A stretch of DNA of 64,000 nt from an uncultured bacterium (GCA_900548385.1 URKJ01000010.1:1-64000); one strand, 5' to 3'; positions 16,920 through 25,635 are shown, numbered from the stretch's first letter. Notes: generated by a model from the sequence alone, not told the origin. Translations and numbers: made by a program.

Positions 16920-18650
16920 ATGTTTGAGATTACTGTGAACAACCGGGTTATTGATGCCGAGGAGGGGGAAACGATTCTTTCCGCATTGACCCGTGTCGGT
17001 ATTCGCGTTCCGACGCTCTGCCATCTGCCGGGCATGCCGCCGACCGGAGCCTGCCGGATCTGTATTGTAGAGGTCGAGGGTGCGGAGGGGGATGGGCTGG
17101 TTCCCTCGTGTTCCTATCCCGTGGCGGAGGGAATGAGGATCCATACCAATTCGCAGAAAGTGATCCGCGCCCGCAGGGTTCTGCTGGAGCTTCTGCTTTC
17201 CAATCACCCGGACGATTGCCTTTACTGTCCGAAAAGCAGTGACTGCCGCCTCCGTCTGCTTGCGGAGGAGTACGGCGTCCGCGAGCGTTCCGCAAGCAAG
17301 CGGTTCCGCGGAAAACTGCGCGACCTGACGAGTCCGGCTCTGATCCGTGATGCTTCCAAATGTATTCTCTGCGGAAAATGCGTCCGGATTTGTGAAGAGA
17401 TGCAGAAAATCTCCGCGATTGAGTTTGTCGGCCGTGCCGGCCGGACCGCCGTTGCTCCGGCGTTTCACCAGAGCATGAATATTTCGAGTTGTGTGAATTG
17501 CGGACAGTGCACGCTGGTTTGTCCGACCGGGGCGCTGGTGGAGCATTCCGCATTGGAGCGTGTGACGGCGGCAGTGGGTGATCCGGAGCGGGTCGTGGTG
17601 ATTCAGCATTCGCCCGCCGCCGTGCTTGCCGTTGCTGAGGAGTTCGGCCTCAAGAGCGGTATGGATGTGCCGGGGCTTCTCAATGCCGCACTGCGCCAGA
17701 TCGGATTCCGGAAAGTCTTCAACAGTTCTTTTGCGGCGGATGTGGCGGTTATGGAGCAGGCGGCGGAACTGGTGGAGCGTCTGCGTTCCGGCGGGCAGCT
17801 GCCGCTGATTGTCGGATGTTCCGCCGCATCGGCTCAATACATGGAGGAGTTTTATCCGGAACTGATTCCGAATCTTTCGACCTGCCGCAGTCCGCAGGGT
17901 ATTCTGGCGGCCCTGATCAAAACGCAGTTCGCAGAAGAGGAGGGGATTGTTCCCGGACGGATTTTCTGCGTGGCTGCAGGAGCCTGCACCGCGCGCAAGT
18001 TCGAGGCAACGCGCACGGAGCTCGGACGGGACAACGTTCCGGATATTGACGCCGTTCTGACGTCGCGGGAACTGATCCGCCTGTTCCGTCTGTACGGAGT
18101 CGATTTCAATTCTCTGAGGCCGGAACCGGCGGATCAGCCGTTTTCCGTGCGCAGTACTGCCGGGCGGCTGTTCGACATTTCCGGCGGTGTCGCGGAGGCG
18201 ATTCTCCGCACAACGCATCGTCTGATCACCGGACGCGAACTGAAGTCCATGAAGATCGAAGCGGTCCGCGGACTTGACGGCGTCAAGGAGATGACGATCC
18301 GTATCGGGGAGTTTGAGATCGGCGTTGTCGTTGCGGGCGGACTCGGCAATGCGCGCCGGGTTCTTGATCAGATCAAATCCGGAGTCCGGCGGAATGTGAT
18401 GCTGCTGGAACTCCGGGCGTGTCCCGGCGGCTGTATCGCGGGCGGCGGGCAGCCGCTTGAAAGTTCCCCGGAGCGAATCAAAGCCCGAATGCAGGCGCTT
18501 TATTCGATTGATCAGAACGATCACTTGCGTGCCGCGCACATGAATCCGGAAGTTGGAAAACTTTATGAACGGATCGGCGGCGGACCGTTTTCTCCGGCGG
18601 CGCGTGCGCTTCTGCATACGGCATACGGCAGGCGCGACGTTTTGATTTGA
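16920..18650 (+). CDS. [FeFe]-hydrogenase-like HydA subunit with a remodelled H-cluster site
   Basis: 576 aa. The N-terminal relay matches HydA: a [2Fe-2S] domain (TLCHLPGMPPTGACRIC), a His/Cys-ligated [4Fe-4S] site (HPDDCLYCPKSSDC), and two [4Fe-4S] sites (CILCGKCVRIC, CVNCGQCTLVCP). The H-cluster domain follows in full length and ends RRDVLI, but its signatures differ. P1 is VGCSAAS instead of TSCCPxW, so the cluster-ligating second Cys is Ser301 while the proton-relay Cys300 stays. P2 is GACTARK instead of MPCTAKK (Cys356 kept). P3 is RACPGGC instead of MACPGGC (Cys501 and Cys505 kept, Met replaced by Arg499). It is HydA by fold and context, but hydrogenase activity is doubtful. No hydE, hydF or hydG lies in this window. 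Confidence 0.85.
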   Translation: MFEITVNNRVIDAEEGETILSALTRVGIRVPTLCHLPGMPPTGACRICIVEVEGAEGDGLVPSCSYPVAEGMRIHTNSQKVIRARRVLLELLLSNHPDDCLYCPKSSDCRLRLLAEEYGVRERSASKRFRGKLRDLTSPALIRDASKCILCGKCVRICEEMQKISAIEFVGRAGRTAVAPAFHQSMNISSCVNCGQCTLVCPTGALVEHSALERVTAAVGDPERVVVIQHSPAAVLAVAEEFGLKSGMDVPGLLNAALRQIGFRKVFNSSFAADVAVMEQAAELVERLRSGGQLPLIVGCSAASAQYMEEFYPELIPNLSTCRSPQGILAALIKTQFAEEEGIVPGRIFCVAAGACTARKFEATRTELGRDNVPDIDAVLTSRELIRLFRLYGVDFNSLRPEPADQPFSVRSTAGRLFDISGGVAEAILRTTHRLITGRELKSMKIEAVRGLDGVKEMTIRIGEFEIGVVVAGGLGNARRVLDQIKSGVRRNVMLLELRACPGGCIAGGGQPLESSPERIKARMQALYSIDQNDHLRAAHMNPEVGKLYERIGGGPFSPAARALLHTAYGRRDVLI

Positions 18651-18661
18651 GAGGAGAGGAC

Positions 18662-19084
18662 ATGCAGAACATTTCTTCATCACTGTTTCAGAACCGGAGT
18701 GCATTGATTGCGGATCCCGATGTCCCGTTTGTCCGCTCTCTGAAGACGTTTCTGGAGGCTCTGGGTTTTGAAGTCCGTTCCGCCGGGTCTGCGGAAGAAG
18801 CGGAGCGGATGGCGCTGGAGTCGCCGCCGGACCTGCTGATCACGGAGATTCTGCTGGAGCATCCCGACAGCGGATTTATTCTTGCTCACCGTCTCCGCCG
18901 CCGGGTTCCTGCCGTGCGGATCGTGATCGTTTCAAATGTTTCTTTCCGAACCGGATTGCATTTCGATCTCTCCGATTCGGAATCCCGCGCCTGGATTGAA
19001 GCCGACGGGATCCTTGATAAGGACATCCGTTTTGAGCAGTTGGAATTCGTATTGACCCGGTTATTCAAAGAAGAACGGAGCTGA
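18662..19084 (+). CDS. Pseudo-receiver domain protein (phospho-acceptor Asp replaced by Glu)
   Basis: 140 aa, a single CheY-like receiver. ALIADPDVPF aligns with the acidic-pair region, but the second acidic residue is Pro19. PDLLITEILLE aligns with the PDLVILDVMLP strand, putting Glu62 where the phosphorylated Asp should be. The conserved Lys (ILDKD, K120) and a Ser (IVSNVS) remain. Such a receiver should not be phosphorylated in the normal way and may mimic the active state. Start ATG 18662 follows GAGGAGAGGA 11 bp after the HydA-like gene, so it is probably in the Rex-controlled operon. A regulatory or assembly role for the complex is inferred from position only. Confidence 0.8.
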   Translation: MQNISSSLFQNRSALIADPDVPFVRSLKTFLEALGFEVRSAGSAEEAERMALESPPDLLITEILLEHPDSGFILAHRLRRRVPAVRIVIVSNVSFRTGLHFDLSDSESRAWIEADGILDKDIRFEQLEFVLTRLFKEERS

Positions 19085-19088
19085 GGTG

Positions 19089-20222
19089 ATGGCTTCTTTC
19101 CGGATGTCCAGAGAAGCAATTCCGGCGGAACGGGAACCGTTTGCCTGCTGCCGGGTGAAAACGCTGTCCCCGGATTGCCGGCGGCTGGTTGCATCCAAGA
19201 TTCCGCTGATGATCTGCGGGCTGTTTGCGTGTGCGACCGTTTTTGTCCTTTTTTCCGGGATTTGGACGGTCGGTTTTGAACGGGTCATTATTGCCGCTGT
19301 TTTGGGGATTACGGCGCTGATCCTGTTTTTGATCTTCCGCGGGTTCAAACCGGTGGATTTCGATTCCGCCGCCCGCGTTGTGCGTTTTTATGGCGGTGCG
19401 CAGGTTGCATTCGAGGAGATTGAAGCTCTGCAGGTGGTCGGGGATAAATACGGCATGTTCCAGCTGAATCTGGTGGAGCGGAGCCGGAAGCGCCGTCTGC
19501 TGATCCCGAAAGGATCCGCAAAAAACGTGCGGCGGATTGCGGACGGGCTGTCGGTTGTACTGTCCGTTCCGGTGATCGACTGGGATCGGAATCCGCGCCC
19601 GTTTGCTGATTCCGTGCCGGTGTCCGCGGATCAGATCGCCTGGTCGCCGCTGAAACCCGGCGGGACGAGTGTAAGAACGTACAAGCTGGTCCGCACCGCT
19701 TCCGGGGATTATGTGTTTCGCGTGTCGTTCGGCCGCAGTTTTGCATCCCTGGCGATCTTTATGGCAGGCGGTGCCGCCGGTTTCCTGTACGGTCTGTATC
19801 TGTTGGTGATCCGATGGAGTCCGGAGGGATTGTTTCTGATTCTGTGGGGGACGCTGTTCGGATTTCCGCTCTGGTGGTGGCTGGTTCTGTTTCTCCGCCG
19901 TCCGGTGTTCGATTTCCGCAGCCGGGCGTACTGGCGCGGACGCTGCAATCTCCGCCGTCTTCCGGACCGTCGCAAATTGCGTGATTACACGCCGTTTTCG
20001 GAGATCGCCGCGCTGCAGATCGTGGAAGAGAGGCTCCATTCACAGAAGGGCGGATCATACAGCAGTTATGAGCTGAACATGATTCTGAAAAACGGGACCC
20101 GGCGGAATGTGGTCGATCATGGCGACGGCGACCGTTTACGGCTGGATGCGGAGGTGCTGGCGAAAAGTCTTTCCGTTCCGTTGTACGAAGCCGGAGCGCT
20201 TGCTCCGGAACTGCCTCATTGA
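19089..20222 (+). CDS. Membrane protein with duplicated TM-hairpin plus PH-like domain
   Basis: 377 aa, no family named with confidence. Two hydrophobic regions (about residues 40-80 and 220-270) are each followed by a similar beta/alpha domain. The first reads FEEIEALQVV ... LNLVERSRKRRLL ... LSVVLSVPVID. The second reads FSEIAALQIVEE ... LNMILKNGTRRNVV ... LAKSLSVPLYE. The matching order (EI-ALQ-V, LN, basic turn, LSVP) indicates an internal duplication, and the domain resembles bacterial PH-like membrane domains. ATG 19089 or GTG 19086 can start it, 1-4 bp after the pseudo-receiver, so it is probably in the same transcript. Confidence 0.65.
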   Translation: MASFRMSREAIPAEREPFACCRVKTLSPDCRRLVASKIPLMICGLFACATVFVLFSGIWTVGFERVIIAAVLGITALILFLIFRGFKPVDFDSAARVVRFYGGAQVAFEEIEALQVVGDKYGMFQLNLVERSRKRRLLIPKGSAKNVRRIADGLSVVLSVPVIDWDRNPRPFADSVPVSADQIAWSPLKPGGTSVRTYKLVRTASGDYVFRVSFGRSFASLAIFMAGGAAGFLYGLYLLVIRWSPEGLFLILWGTLFGFPLWWWLVLFLRRPVFDFRSRAYWRGRCNLRRLPDRRKLRDYTPFSEIAALQIVEERLHSQKGGSYSSYELNMILKNGTRRNVVDHGDGDRLRLDAEVLAKSLSVPLYEAGALAPELPH

Positions 20223-20238
20223 TTTTTTCCGTTTGAAC

Positions 20239-20267
20239 TTGAAATTCCATCGCCGGAATGGTACATT
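20239..20267 (+). promoter_or_regulatory. Predicted sigma-70 promoter for folB-thioesterase
   Basis: TTGAAA (20239-20244), 17-bp spacer, TACATT (20262-20267), with a leader of about 25 nt before ATG 20299. This would separate folB from the upstream Rex-controlled unit. Confidence 0.5.
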
Positions 20268-20298
20268 TCCGGAACGTACAACAGAAGTGAGGTTTGAA

Positions 20299-20652
20299 AT
20301 GGACAAAATCCGTATTTGCGATTTGCGTTTACCGGTGATTATCGGGACTTTGGAACACGAGCGGAAATTTCCGCAGAATGTAATGGTCAACGTGGAGCTC
20401 GCTTACGATATGCGCAAGGCCGGGCAAAGCGACAATCTGTTTGACGCCGTTGATTACAGCGCGGTGGAGCGGCGGATCATCGAGTTCGTTTCTCAATCTT
20501 CGTTTCATCTGTTGGAGGCGCTGGCGGAGGGGATCGCATCGCTGTGTCTGGAATTCGGACCGATCGAACAGGTTCGGGTGACGATTGAAAAGCCTGCGGC
20601 GGCTGTCCGCGCGCGGGCGATCTCCCTGGAAATCGAACGGAGCAGACGATGA
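20299..20652 (+). CDS. folB: Dihydroneopterin aldolase
   Basis: 117 aa, the normal FolB size. It converts 7,8-dihydroneopterin to 6-hydroxymethyl-dihydropterin and glycolaldehyde in folate synthesis. Family features are IRICDLRLPVIIGTLEHER at the N-terminus, FDAVDYSAVERRI, SSFHLLEALAEGIA (substrate-binding Glu) and VTIEKPAAAV (the Lys-Pro motif). I chose ATG 20299 behind AGTGAGG because it opens directly on the FolB N-terminus. It overlaps the thioesterase gene by ATGA. Other folate genes are not present nearby. Confidence 0.9.
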   Translation: MDKIRICDLRLPVIIGTLEHERKFPQNVMVNVELAYDMRKAGQSDNLFDAVDYSAVERRIIEFVSQSSFHLLEALAEGIASLCLEFGPIEQVRVTIEKPAAAVRARAISLEIERSRR

Positions 20653-21383
20653 ACGGTACGCGGCAGGCTGTCTGGGAAGAGACGTTTACGATCCGGCACA
20701 CGGAAGTAACCCGTGAGGGCGCGGTGCGGATCGACACAATCTTTGATTATATGCAGGAAGCCGCGGCGAACCATGCGGCAAATCTCGGATGCGGGCTTGC
20801 CGCTTTGGAGAAGCGCGGGATGATGTGGGTGCTGTCGCGCCTGAAACTTTCGATCCGCCGCACGCCGCGCCTGGGGGAGGTCGTGACGGTTTCCACATGG
20901 CCGTCCGGAGTCGAGAAACTGTTTGCCACGCGTGAATTTGTGCTGCGCTGCGGCGCGGAGACTGTTGCGGAGGGATCGAGCTGCTGGCTTCTTCTGGACC
21001 GGAACAAGATGCGCCCGCTCCGGGTGATGGAATCGCTTCCGGACCGTTTGCCGGATAACAGCGGACGTTCCCGTATTTTTTCCGGGCTGGATAAACTTCC
21101 GCGCCGCTCCTGTCAGGACCCCGTCGGGGTGGAAGTGCATGAGTCGATGATCGACGTGAACCGTCACATGAACAACGCGCGTTATATAACCCTGCTGTTT
21201 GACTGGCTTTCGCTCCGTCTTTCCCATGCCCCGGAGATTTACGGGATACAGGCGAACTTTCTGATCGGCACGGCGCCCGGCAGTTGTCTTACGATATCCG
21301 GCGATCTTTCCGGCGATACCTGGTATCTGGAAGAGTCACTGGACTCTGTTCCCCATTTTCAAGCGGAAGTGAAGGGACGGTGA
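20649..21383 (+). CDS. Acyl-ACP thioesterase (FatA/FatB family)
   Basis: 244 aa double hot-dog protein. The N-terminal half has TFTIRHTEV, DYMQEAAANHA and WVLSRLKLSI. The C-terminal half carries the catalytic motif DVNRHMNNARY (Asp, Asn and His in DxNxHxNN). The family releases fatty acids from acyl carrier protein in the cytoplasm. The start overlaps the folB stop by 4 bp. The end is 1 bp from the convergent pilin-like gene, with GGACGG/CCGTCC (21374-21393) spanning both stop codons as a weak possible shared hairpin. Confidence 0.88.
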   Translation: MNGTRQAVWEETFTIRHTEVTREGAVRIDTIFDYMQEAAANHAANLGCGLAALEKRGMMWVLSRLKLSIRRTPRLGEVVTVSTWPSGVEKLFATREFVLRCGAETVAEGSSCWLLLDRNKMRPLRVMESLPDRLPDNSGRSRIFSGLDKLPRRSCQDPVGVEVHESMIDVNRHMNNARYITLLFDWLSLRLSHAPEIYGIQANFLIGTAPGSCLTISGDLSGDTWYLEESLDSVPHFQAEVKGR

Positions 21384-21384
21384 A

Positions 21385-22125
21385 TCAGCCGTCCACGAGC
21401 TCGTTGTAGGCCTTGATTTTCCCTGTCGCCCGTATGACGATGGGGAAATATTCATCCGTTGCTCCAGTTGTAACTCCTAAGCCATCATCATTCACTTTGC
21501 CCTCGCGCAGCCGGAGTACTGCTCCCCTGGGAAATTCATCAAGTGTTCCATTCCTGTTGAACAGGATAAAGTTCCGGATGGGAATCGTTGTGGAAGAACC
21601 GGTGGTAGCGGTTTCACTATACGAACGACCTCCGATGTTGCATGTCAGAGTTCCGGAATGCAACTTATCTGAAGAGGCTTTCTTCTGGTCGGTTGTTTCA
21701 TGGAGGTGAATTACTTCTTCCGGTGAATTCTTTCCCTCTCTTCCTATGGCTTCGAGAACGATTCCCTCGGGCAGGAATTTCCAGTTGTCTCCATCGACCC
21801 ATTTTACGAATGTCAGATCACTCTCATTAACGTAACATGCCCGGTAAGCGCGATAACGGTAACGTTTCGCAAAAACATCTTTATGAGTGCTGGTGGCATT
21901 GCTGATGTCTTCGTTTGCCGGAAATACAATAGCGACCCGGTGTGATCCGTTGCTCATGGCTTTGCTTTTGGCGGAATTCAATCTTGCCGTCAGTTCCCGG
22001 ATTGCGATTCCGGAGGCGGAGCCTTTCAGCATCCGGTTGAACGCCGGAAGAGCCACGGTGAGCATGATCGCCCCGATGGAGATGACCAACAGGAGTTCCA
22101 GAATGGTAAAGGGGTATTTTTTCAT
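21385..22125 (-). CDS. Prepilin-type protein, GspH-like
   Basis: 246 aa. A five-residue leader (MKKYP) is followed by FTILELLLVISIGAIMLTVALPAF, the hydrophobic N-helix of type IV pilin-like proteins with Glu5. The residue before Phe1 is Pro, not the usual Gly. The downstream ELTARLNSAKSKAMSNGSHRV matches the GspH/FimT pattern of minor pseudopilins, and the rest is a beta-rich globular domain. It is the last gene of a five-gene operon and overlaps the preceding stop by 4 bp. Confidence 0.8.
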   Translation of the reverse strand: MKKYPFTILELLLVISIGAIMLTVALPAFNRMLKGSASGIAIRELTARLNSAKSKAMSNGSHRVAIVFPANEDISNATSTHKDVFAKRYRYRAYRACYVNESDLTFVKWVDGDNWKFLPEGIVLEAIGREGKNSPEEVIHLHETTDQKKASSDKLHSGTLTCNIGGRSYSETATTGSSTTIPIRNFILFNRNGTLDEFPRGAVLRLREGKVNDDGLGVTTGATDEYFPIVIRATGKIKAYNELVDG

Positions 22126-22736
22126 TGCCGATATCCTTGCTTTTGTAGATCCCGAATTTTTTTCTGCAAAACAGCTTTGCGCCGTCTGGTGTTCTGCTCT
22201 TTTATCCGTTCCAGTTCGCCGGCGGGGACCATCACGGGTGAAGCCAGAAGCTGTTTCAGCTGTTCACATCTTTTCCTGTATTCCATAACCGCCGCCCGGT
22301 AATAGGTCGGGTCCTGCTGGGTATATGCTTTCTGAATGACCGTCAGCGGCGGATTCAGCGCCACAAAAGCGGCGCCGATATCTTCGTACCACTCTTTCCG
22401 GTTGCCTGTTGCTTCTTCCAACTCCGGATTGTCAACGGCTTTTTTATAGTTTCTTGCAATCATGCGCAGGAGAACCGGAGTCGGCATTTTTTTGCCTTTC
22501 AACTGTTTGCAGTCGGCGGGAAATTCAAAATCAATGAATGTCTCTCTCATTGCTTTCAGTTTGTTTTCCGCATCCGACGGTTTGAAAGAGGGAAGCCCCG
22601 GTTTCTGGGAAAGCAGCTGTTTCATCTGTTTCTGATAGGCGCTCCGTGTGAGTTTCTGCGTCTGTGCAGAAACGGAAACTGCGGCGCAGAAAAGCGCGGC
22701 GATCAGGAAAATACGGCAAAAACTCTTAGTCTCCAT
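22122..22736 (-). CDS. Hypothetical secreted protein in the pilin-like operon
   Basis: 204 aa. A signal peptide (FLIAALFCAAVSVSAQ) is followed by a Lys/Arg/Gln-rich, mainly helical mature region ending in a basic helix (RKAVLQKKIRDLQKQGYRQ). It is not a pilin, and I recognise no family. It overlaps the 969-aa pilin-like gene by 11 bp and the GspH-like gene by 4 bp, so it is fully embedded in the operon and may act as a periplasmic accessory of that assembly. Confidence 0.6.
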   Translation of the reverse strand: METKSFCRIFLIAALFCAAVSVSAQTQKLTRSAYQKQMKQLLSQKPGLPSFKPSDAENKLKAMRETFIDFEFPADCKQLKGKKMPTPVLLRMIARNYKKAVDNPELEEATGNRKEWYEDIGAAFVALNPPLTVIQKAYTQQDPTYYRAAVMEYRKRCEQLKQLLASPVMVPAGELERIKEQNTRRRKAVLQKKIRDLQKQGYRQ

Positions 22737-25635
22737 AAACCACCTTTACGGTATTCCATTTCGGTTTGTTGCTTGCACTGTAAGGGGTGAGCGTATACGC
22801 TCTTTCCAGAACAGCGAAAACCTGTTTCTCCGCAACGATTTCATCCGTTACGTTGTTGTACTTCAGATATTCCGGAGTGCTCTCTTCCGGTTTGCGGTAA
22901 CTCTGTACTTTGACCCCGTCGGAACTCGGCAGGGTGGAATAACCTGCTTCATATCTTGTCGTATCGGTTTCCGTCCAGTTCTTGCCCGGCTTGGCATTTC
23001 TTTCTTCCAGGATCTGAGCGAGTCCGTAGACGTAGACGCGCCGCGGCAGGTAGGTCGGCTCCGCATCGAGCAGGAAAAGCAGTTTCGGAATGACCTTGTT
23101 TGCTTTTGCCGCATCAAGGTTCTTGAACAGATTTGCTATATCGGTTCTTCTGCGGAAATAGTAGGGTGCGGTTTTCCGGGGATTATCCGCTTTGGTATAA
23201 TCGAAGAACTCTTTTACAGCCGTTTCCTCAATGACCGGGTCGTTTTCCGCAGGATTTTTCGGGAAGGAGCTGTAAGAGTTTTTCAGAAGAGCGGAAATTG
23301 CCACGGCATTTTCCTGGTCCAGAAGATTGATGTTGACTTTACCGTAGGAATACTGTTCGTCCGTCAATTTGAACTGATCCAGAAGAGCCAGATCTCCGTC
23401 ATCATAGTTTCGGGACAGATCGGCGGTTGATGTATATTCCGTATCCGGATATTTGGTGAAATTCAAGGTTTCATTGGGAGTTCCACGGTGAATGTAGGAA
23501 AGTTCATCCGCCGAAAAATCCGCAAGATCAATCGGCGTTCCCCGCATGTAATAATTTCCCGCCTTGGTCAGTTCTACCGTGGAGGGCGCGGTATACTCGT
23601 CCTGGTAGAAATCCTTGTCTTTCAAAAGTTCATTCAGAGAAGCCATGATTGTTGCTCCGGCCGGGTCGATTTTCAGGTTTGCATTCGTGAGAGTGTCACT
23701 GTTGCTTCCCCATGAATCCAGATTCAAATTTGCTCTGGGATCAACTGCTCTTGTGGCGAACGTCAGATAAGTTGCCGAATCGGCACTTGTGTTTGCAAAG
23801 AGGTCTTCCCCGTCAGTGTTGAGATTATACTTCAGAGTCGTGAGGTCGGCGAAATCCACGGCAATATAGTTGGAGGCATCCGGGTGTTTCCAGTTCAGCT
23901 GAATTTTCGGCTCAAACGTGAAAGAGGTGAGTTTTACGGTGATCTGCGGAGCCGTTGAGGCCCGGTAGTCGTTTTCCCCGTCTTTAATCGTTTCCCATGT
24001 TACAGCCGGAGCGGGATCCGGGGAATTTTTGACGATTTCATAATAGCCGCGCTGTTTTGTGCCGGTCGGCATTGACTGCCCCGCAACAACGGCATCTCCG
24101 CCGTCGCTCTTCCTGATATCCAGTTCAAGAGTCTTTTTTTCCGTACCCAAACTGAATTCGAGGGTGATTTTCCCGCTTGCGGCAAGTTCCACTTCCGTAT
24201 TGGCTGAACTTGTCAATTCCTGATACATATTGATCAGTTCCGTAAACAGGGTCCATTCCTCAACGGAAAGGGTCGCCTGATACAGATAAGTGGCAGAAGC
24301 GCCTTCTCCCTCCTGGGAACCGTCTTTCCGGGAGATTGTCAAACCGAACGCCATTTCAAGACCCGTGCCGGAAATATACGGCGTTTTTTTCAATCCCATG
24401 TAGGAAGGTGTCGTCGTCATCCAGTTCGTATGGGGCTGATCCGAGGTCGGGTAAAACGCTTTTCCGTCCTGAAATACAGGGGTGAAGAAATCCAGAAAAT
24501 TAGCGACCATCTGTTTGGCCTTTTTCGTGTCGCTGATCCGGGAGAACCACGGGATGCATGGATATTCGAGTTTGGAATTGTCGATGGAGGTCGAAGACTC
24601 CTGATCAAATGTGTTCAGAAAACCTTTGCCGCTGGAGGCCTCGCTGACTTTTTTCAGAATCTGGTTGTCAACAATGTCCTGCCGTTGATTTTCGTCATTG
24701 ACCTGCGCGATCATTTCAGTCAGTTTCGGCAGACTGATTCGCTGATATTTGGTTGCATTATCGTCGTTGGCAAGTGTAAAATATTCCGGATACTTTGTGG
24801 AATCCGTTGCAAATGCTTTTACAAAGGTTTTCAGATATTCCAGTTTTACGTCCGCATTATTGTTTTCTGTAATATAGCGGTCAATATCACTGTAATCCGA
24901 AAGGCGTTTCTTTTTTATATCCTGAAGCAGCGGAGAGGTGGAAGTAAGATCCAACAGGTTTTTATATGTGGAGGCCGTTGACAGCTTTTCCCAAATGAAC
25001 GCCGGATCCAGCTCTCCCGCCAGCTGAACGCCTCTTCTCGGGAATGTGGACGGGGTGAGCAGATTATTTCCATTGTCAAGGAAAAGCGACGAGAAATCAA
25101 TGACCGGTCTTCCTTTTGCGACCGCGACATAAGCGAACCGCGCCAACAACTTCGGGTTATCCGCCGCGTCAATATCTTCTTTGATCGGATTGTAAATATA
25201 CTGCCAGGTGGGCGAGGTCTGTTGTTTGGTGTCATTGGAATAATCCATGGCGTCCATTGCGTAAACAGCGGTGTCCAAGGTCAGTTTCCGGTCTGTAAGC
25301 CGCCAGATATGATCATAGTCGAACGTATATTCTCCGCTGACGCTTTTGCTGCCGGTACTGTAGGTGCCGGTCCGGGAATAGAGTGCGGAAAGAAAATCAA
25401 TGTTGCTGTTTTTCATCGTTTCCTGAGAGTCGAAATCACTCAGCTGATATTTGACGCGGTCGATCAGGCTCGCCGCCAGATTTTCCGCTGTGGCGGAGAA
25501 TGACATGCTGAGAGAATTTGCCTGTTTTTCCATGGAAATGGATGCCAGGGAAAGGGCAAGAACAGCCATGAGGCTGAGAATTCCCATTGCAAACAACAGA
25601 GCGATACCTTTTTCGGATTTTTTCTTTTTTATCAT
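22726..25635 (-). CDS. Giant GspK/PilX-like prepilin-type protein
   Basis: 969 aa. A basic leader (KKKKSEKG) precedes IALLFAMGILSLMAVLALSLAS, a pilin-type N-helix with Gly at -1 but no Glu5. That combination is typical of the tip pseudopilin GspK. The exported body is about 940 aa, Asn/Asp/Ser/Thr-rich, and about three times the usual GspK length of 330 aa. ATG 25635 follows GAGGAG by 6 bp, and I preferred it to TTG 25650. The gene lies between a GspJ-like gene and a secreted protein. The I-J-K-H gene set matches the minor pseudopilins of type II secretion, but no ATPase, inner-membrane or secretin gene is nearby. Confidence 0.72.
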   Translation of the reverse strand: MIKKKKSEKGIALLFAMGILSLMAVLALSLASISMEKQANSLSMSFSATAENLAASLIDRVKYQLSDFDSQETMKNSNIDFLSALYSRTGTYSTGSKSVSGEYTFDYDHIWRLTDRKLTLDTAVYAMDAMDYSNDTKQQTSPTWQYIYNPIKEDIDAADNPKLLARFAYVAVAKGRPVIDFSSLFLDNGNNLLTPSTFPRRGVQLAGELDPAFIWEKLSTASTYKNLLDLTSTSPLLQDIKKKRLSDYSDIDRYITENNNADVKLEYLKTFVKAFATDSTKYPEYFTLANDDNATKYQRISLPKLTEMIAQVNDENQRQDIVDNQILKKVSEASSGKGFLNTFDQESSTSIDNSKLEYPCIPWFSRISDTKKAKQMVANFLDFFTPVFQDGKAFYPTSDQPHTNWMTTTPSYMGLKKTPYISGTGLEMAFGLTISRKDGSQEGEGASATYLYQATLSVEEWTLFTELINMYQELTSSANTEVELAASGKITLEFSLGTEKKTLELDIRKSDGGDAVVAGQSMPTGTKQRGYYEIVKNSPDPAPAVTWETIKDGENDYRASTAPQITVKLTSFTFEPKIQLNWKHPDASNYIAVDFADLTTLKYNLNTDGEDLFANTSADSATYLTFATRAVDPRANLNLDSWGSNSDTLTNANLKIDPAGATIMASLNELLKDKDFYQDEYTAPSTVELTKAGNYYMRGTPIDLADFSADELSYIHRGTPNETLNFTKYPDTEYTSTADLSRNYDDGDLALLDQFKLTDEQYSYGKVNINLLDQENAVAISALLKNSYSSFPKNPAENDPVIEETAVKEFFDYTKADNPRKTAPYYFRRRTDIANLFKNLDAAKANKVIPKLLFLLDAEPTYLPRRVYVYGLAQILEERNAKPGKNWTETDTTRYEAGYSTLPSSDGVKVQSYRKPEESTPEYLKYNNVTDEIVAEKQVFAVLERAYTLTPYSASNKPKWNTVKVVYGD

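Noticed and set aside
16803..18704. Long minus-strand open frame (633 codons) opposite the HydA-like gene
   Set aside because: Shadow of a high-GC coding region; no start signal and no recognisable domains.
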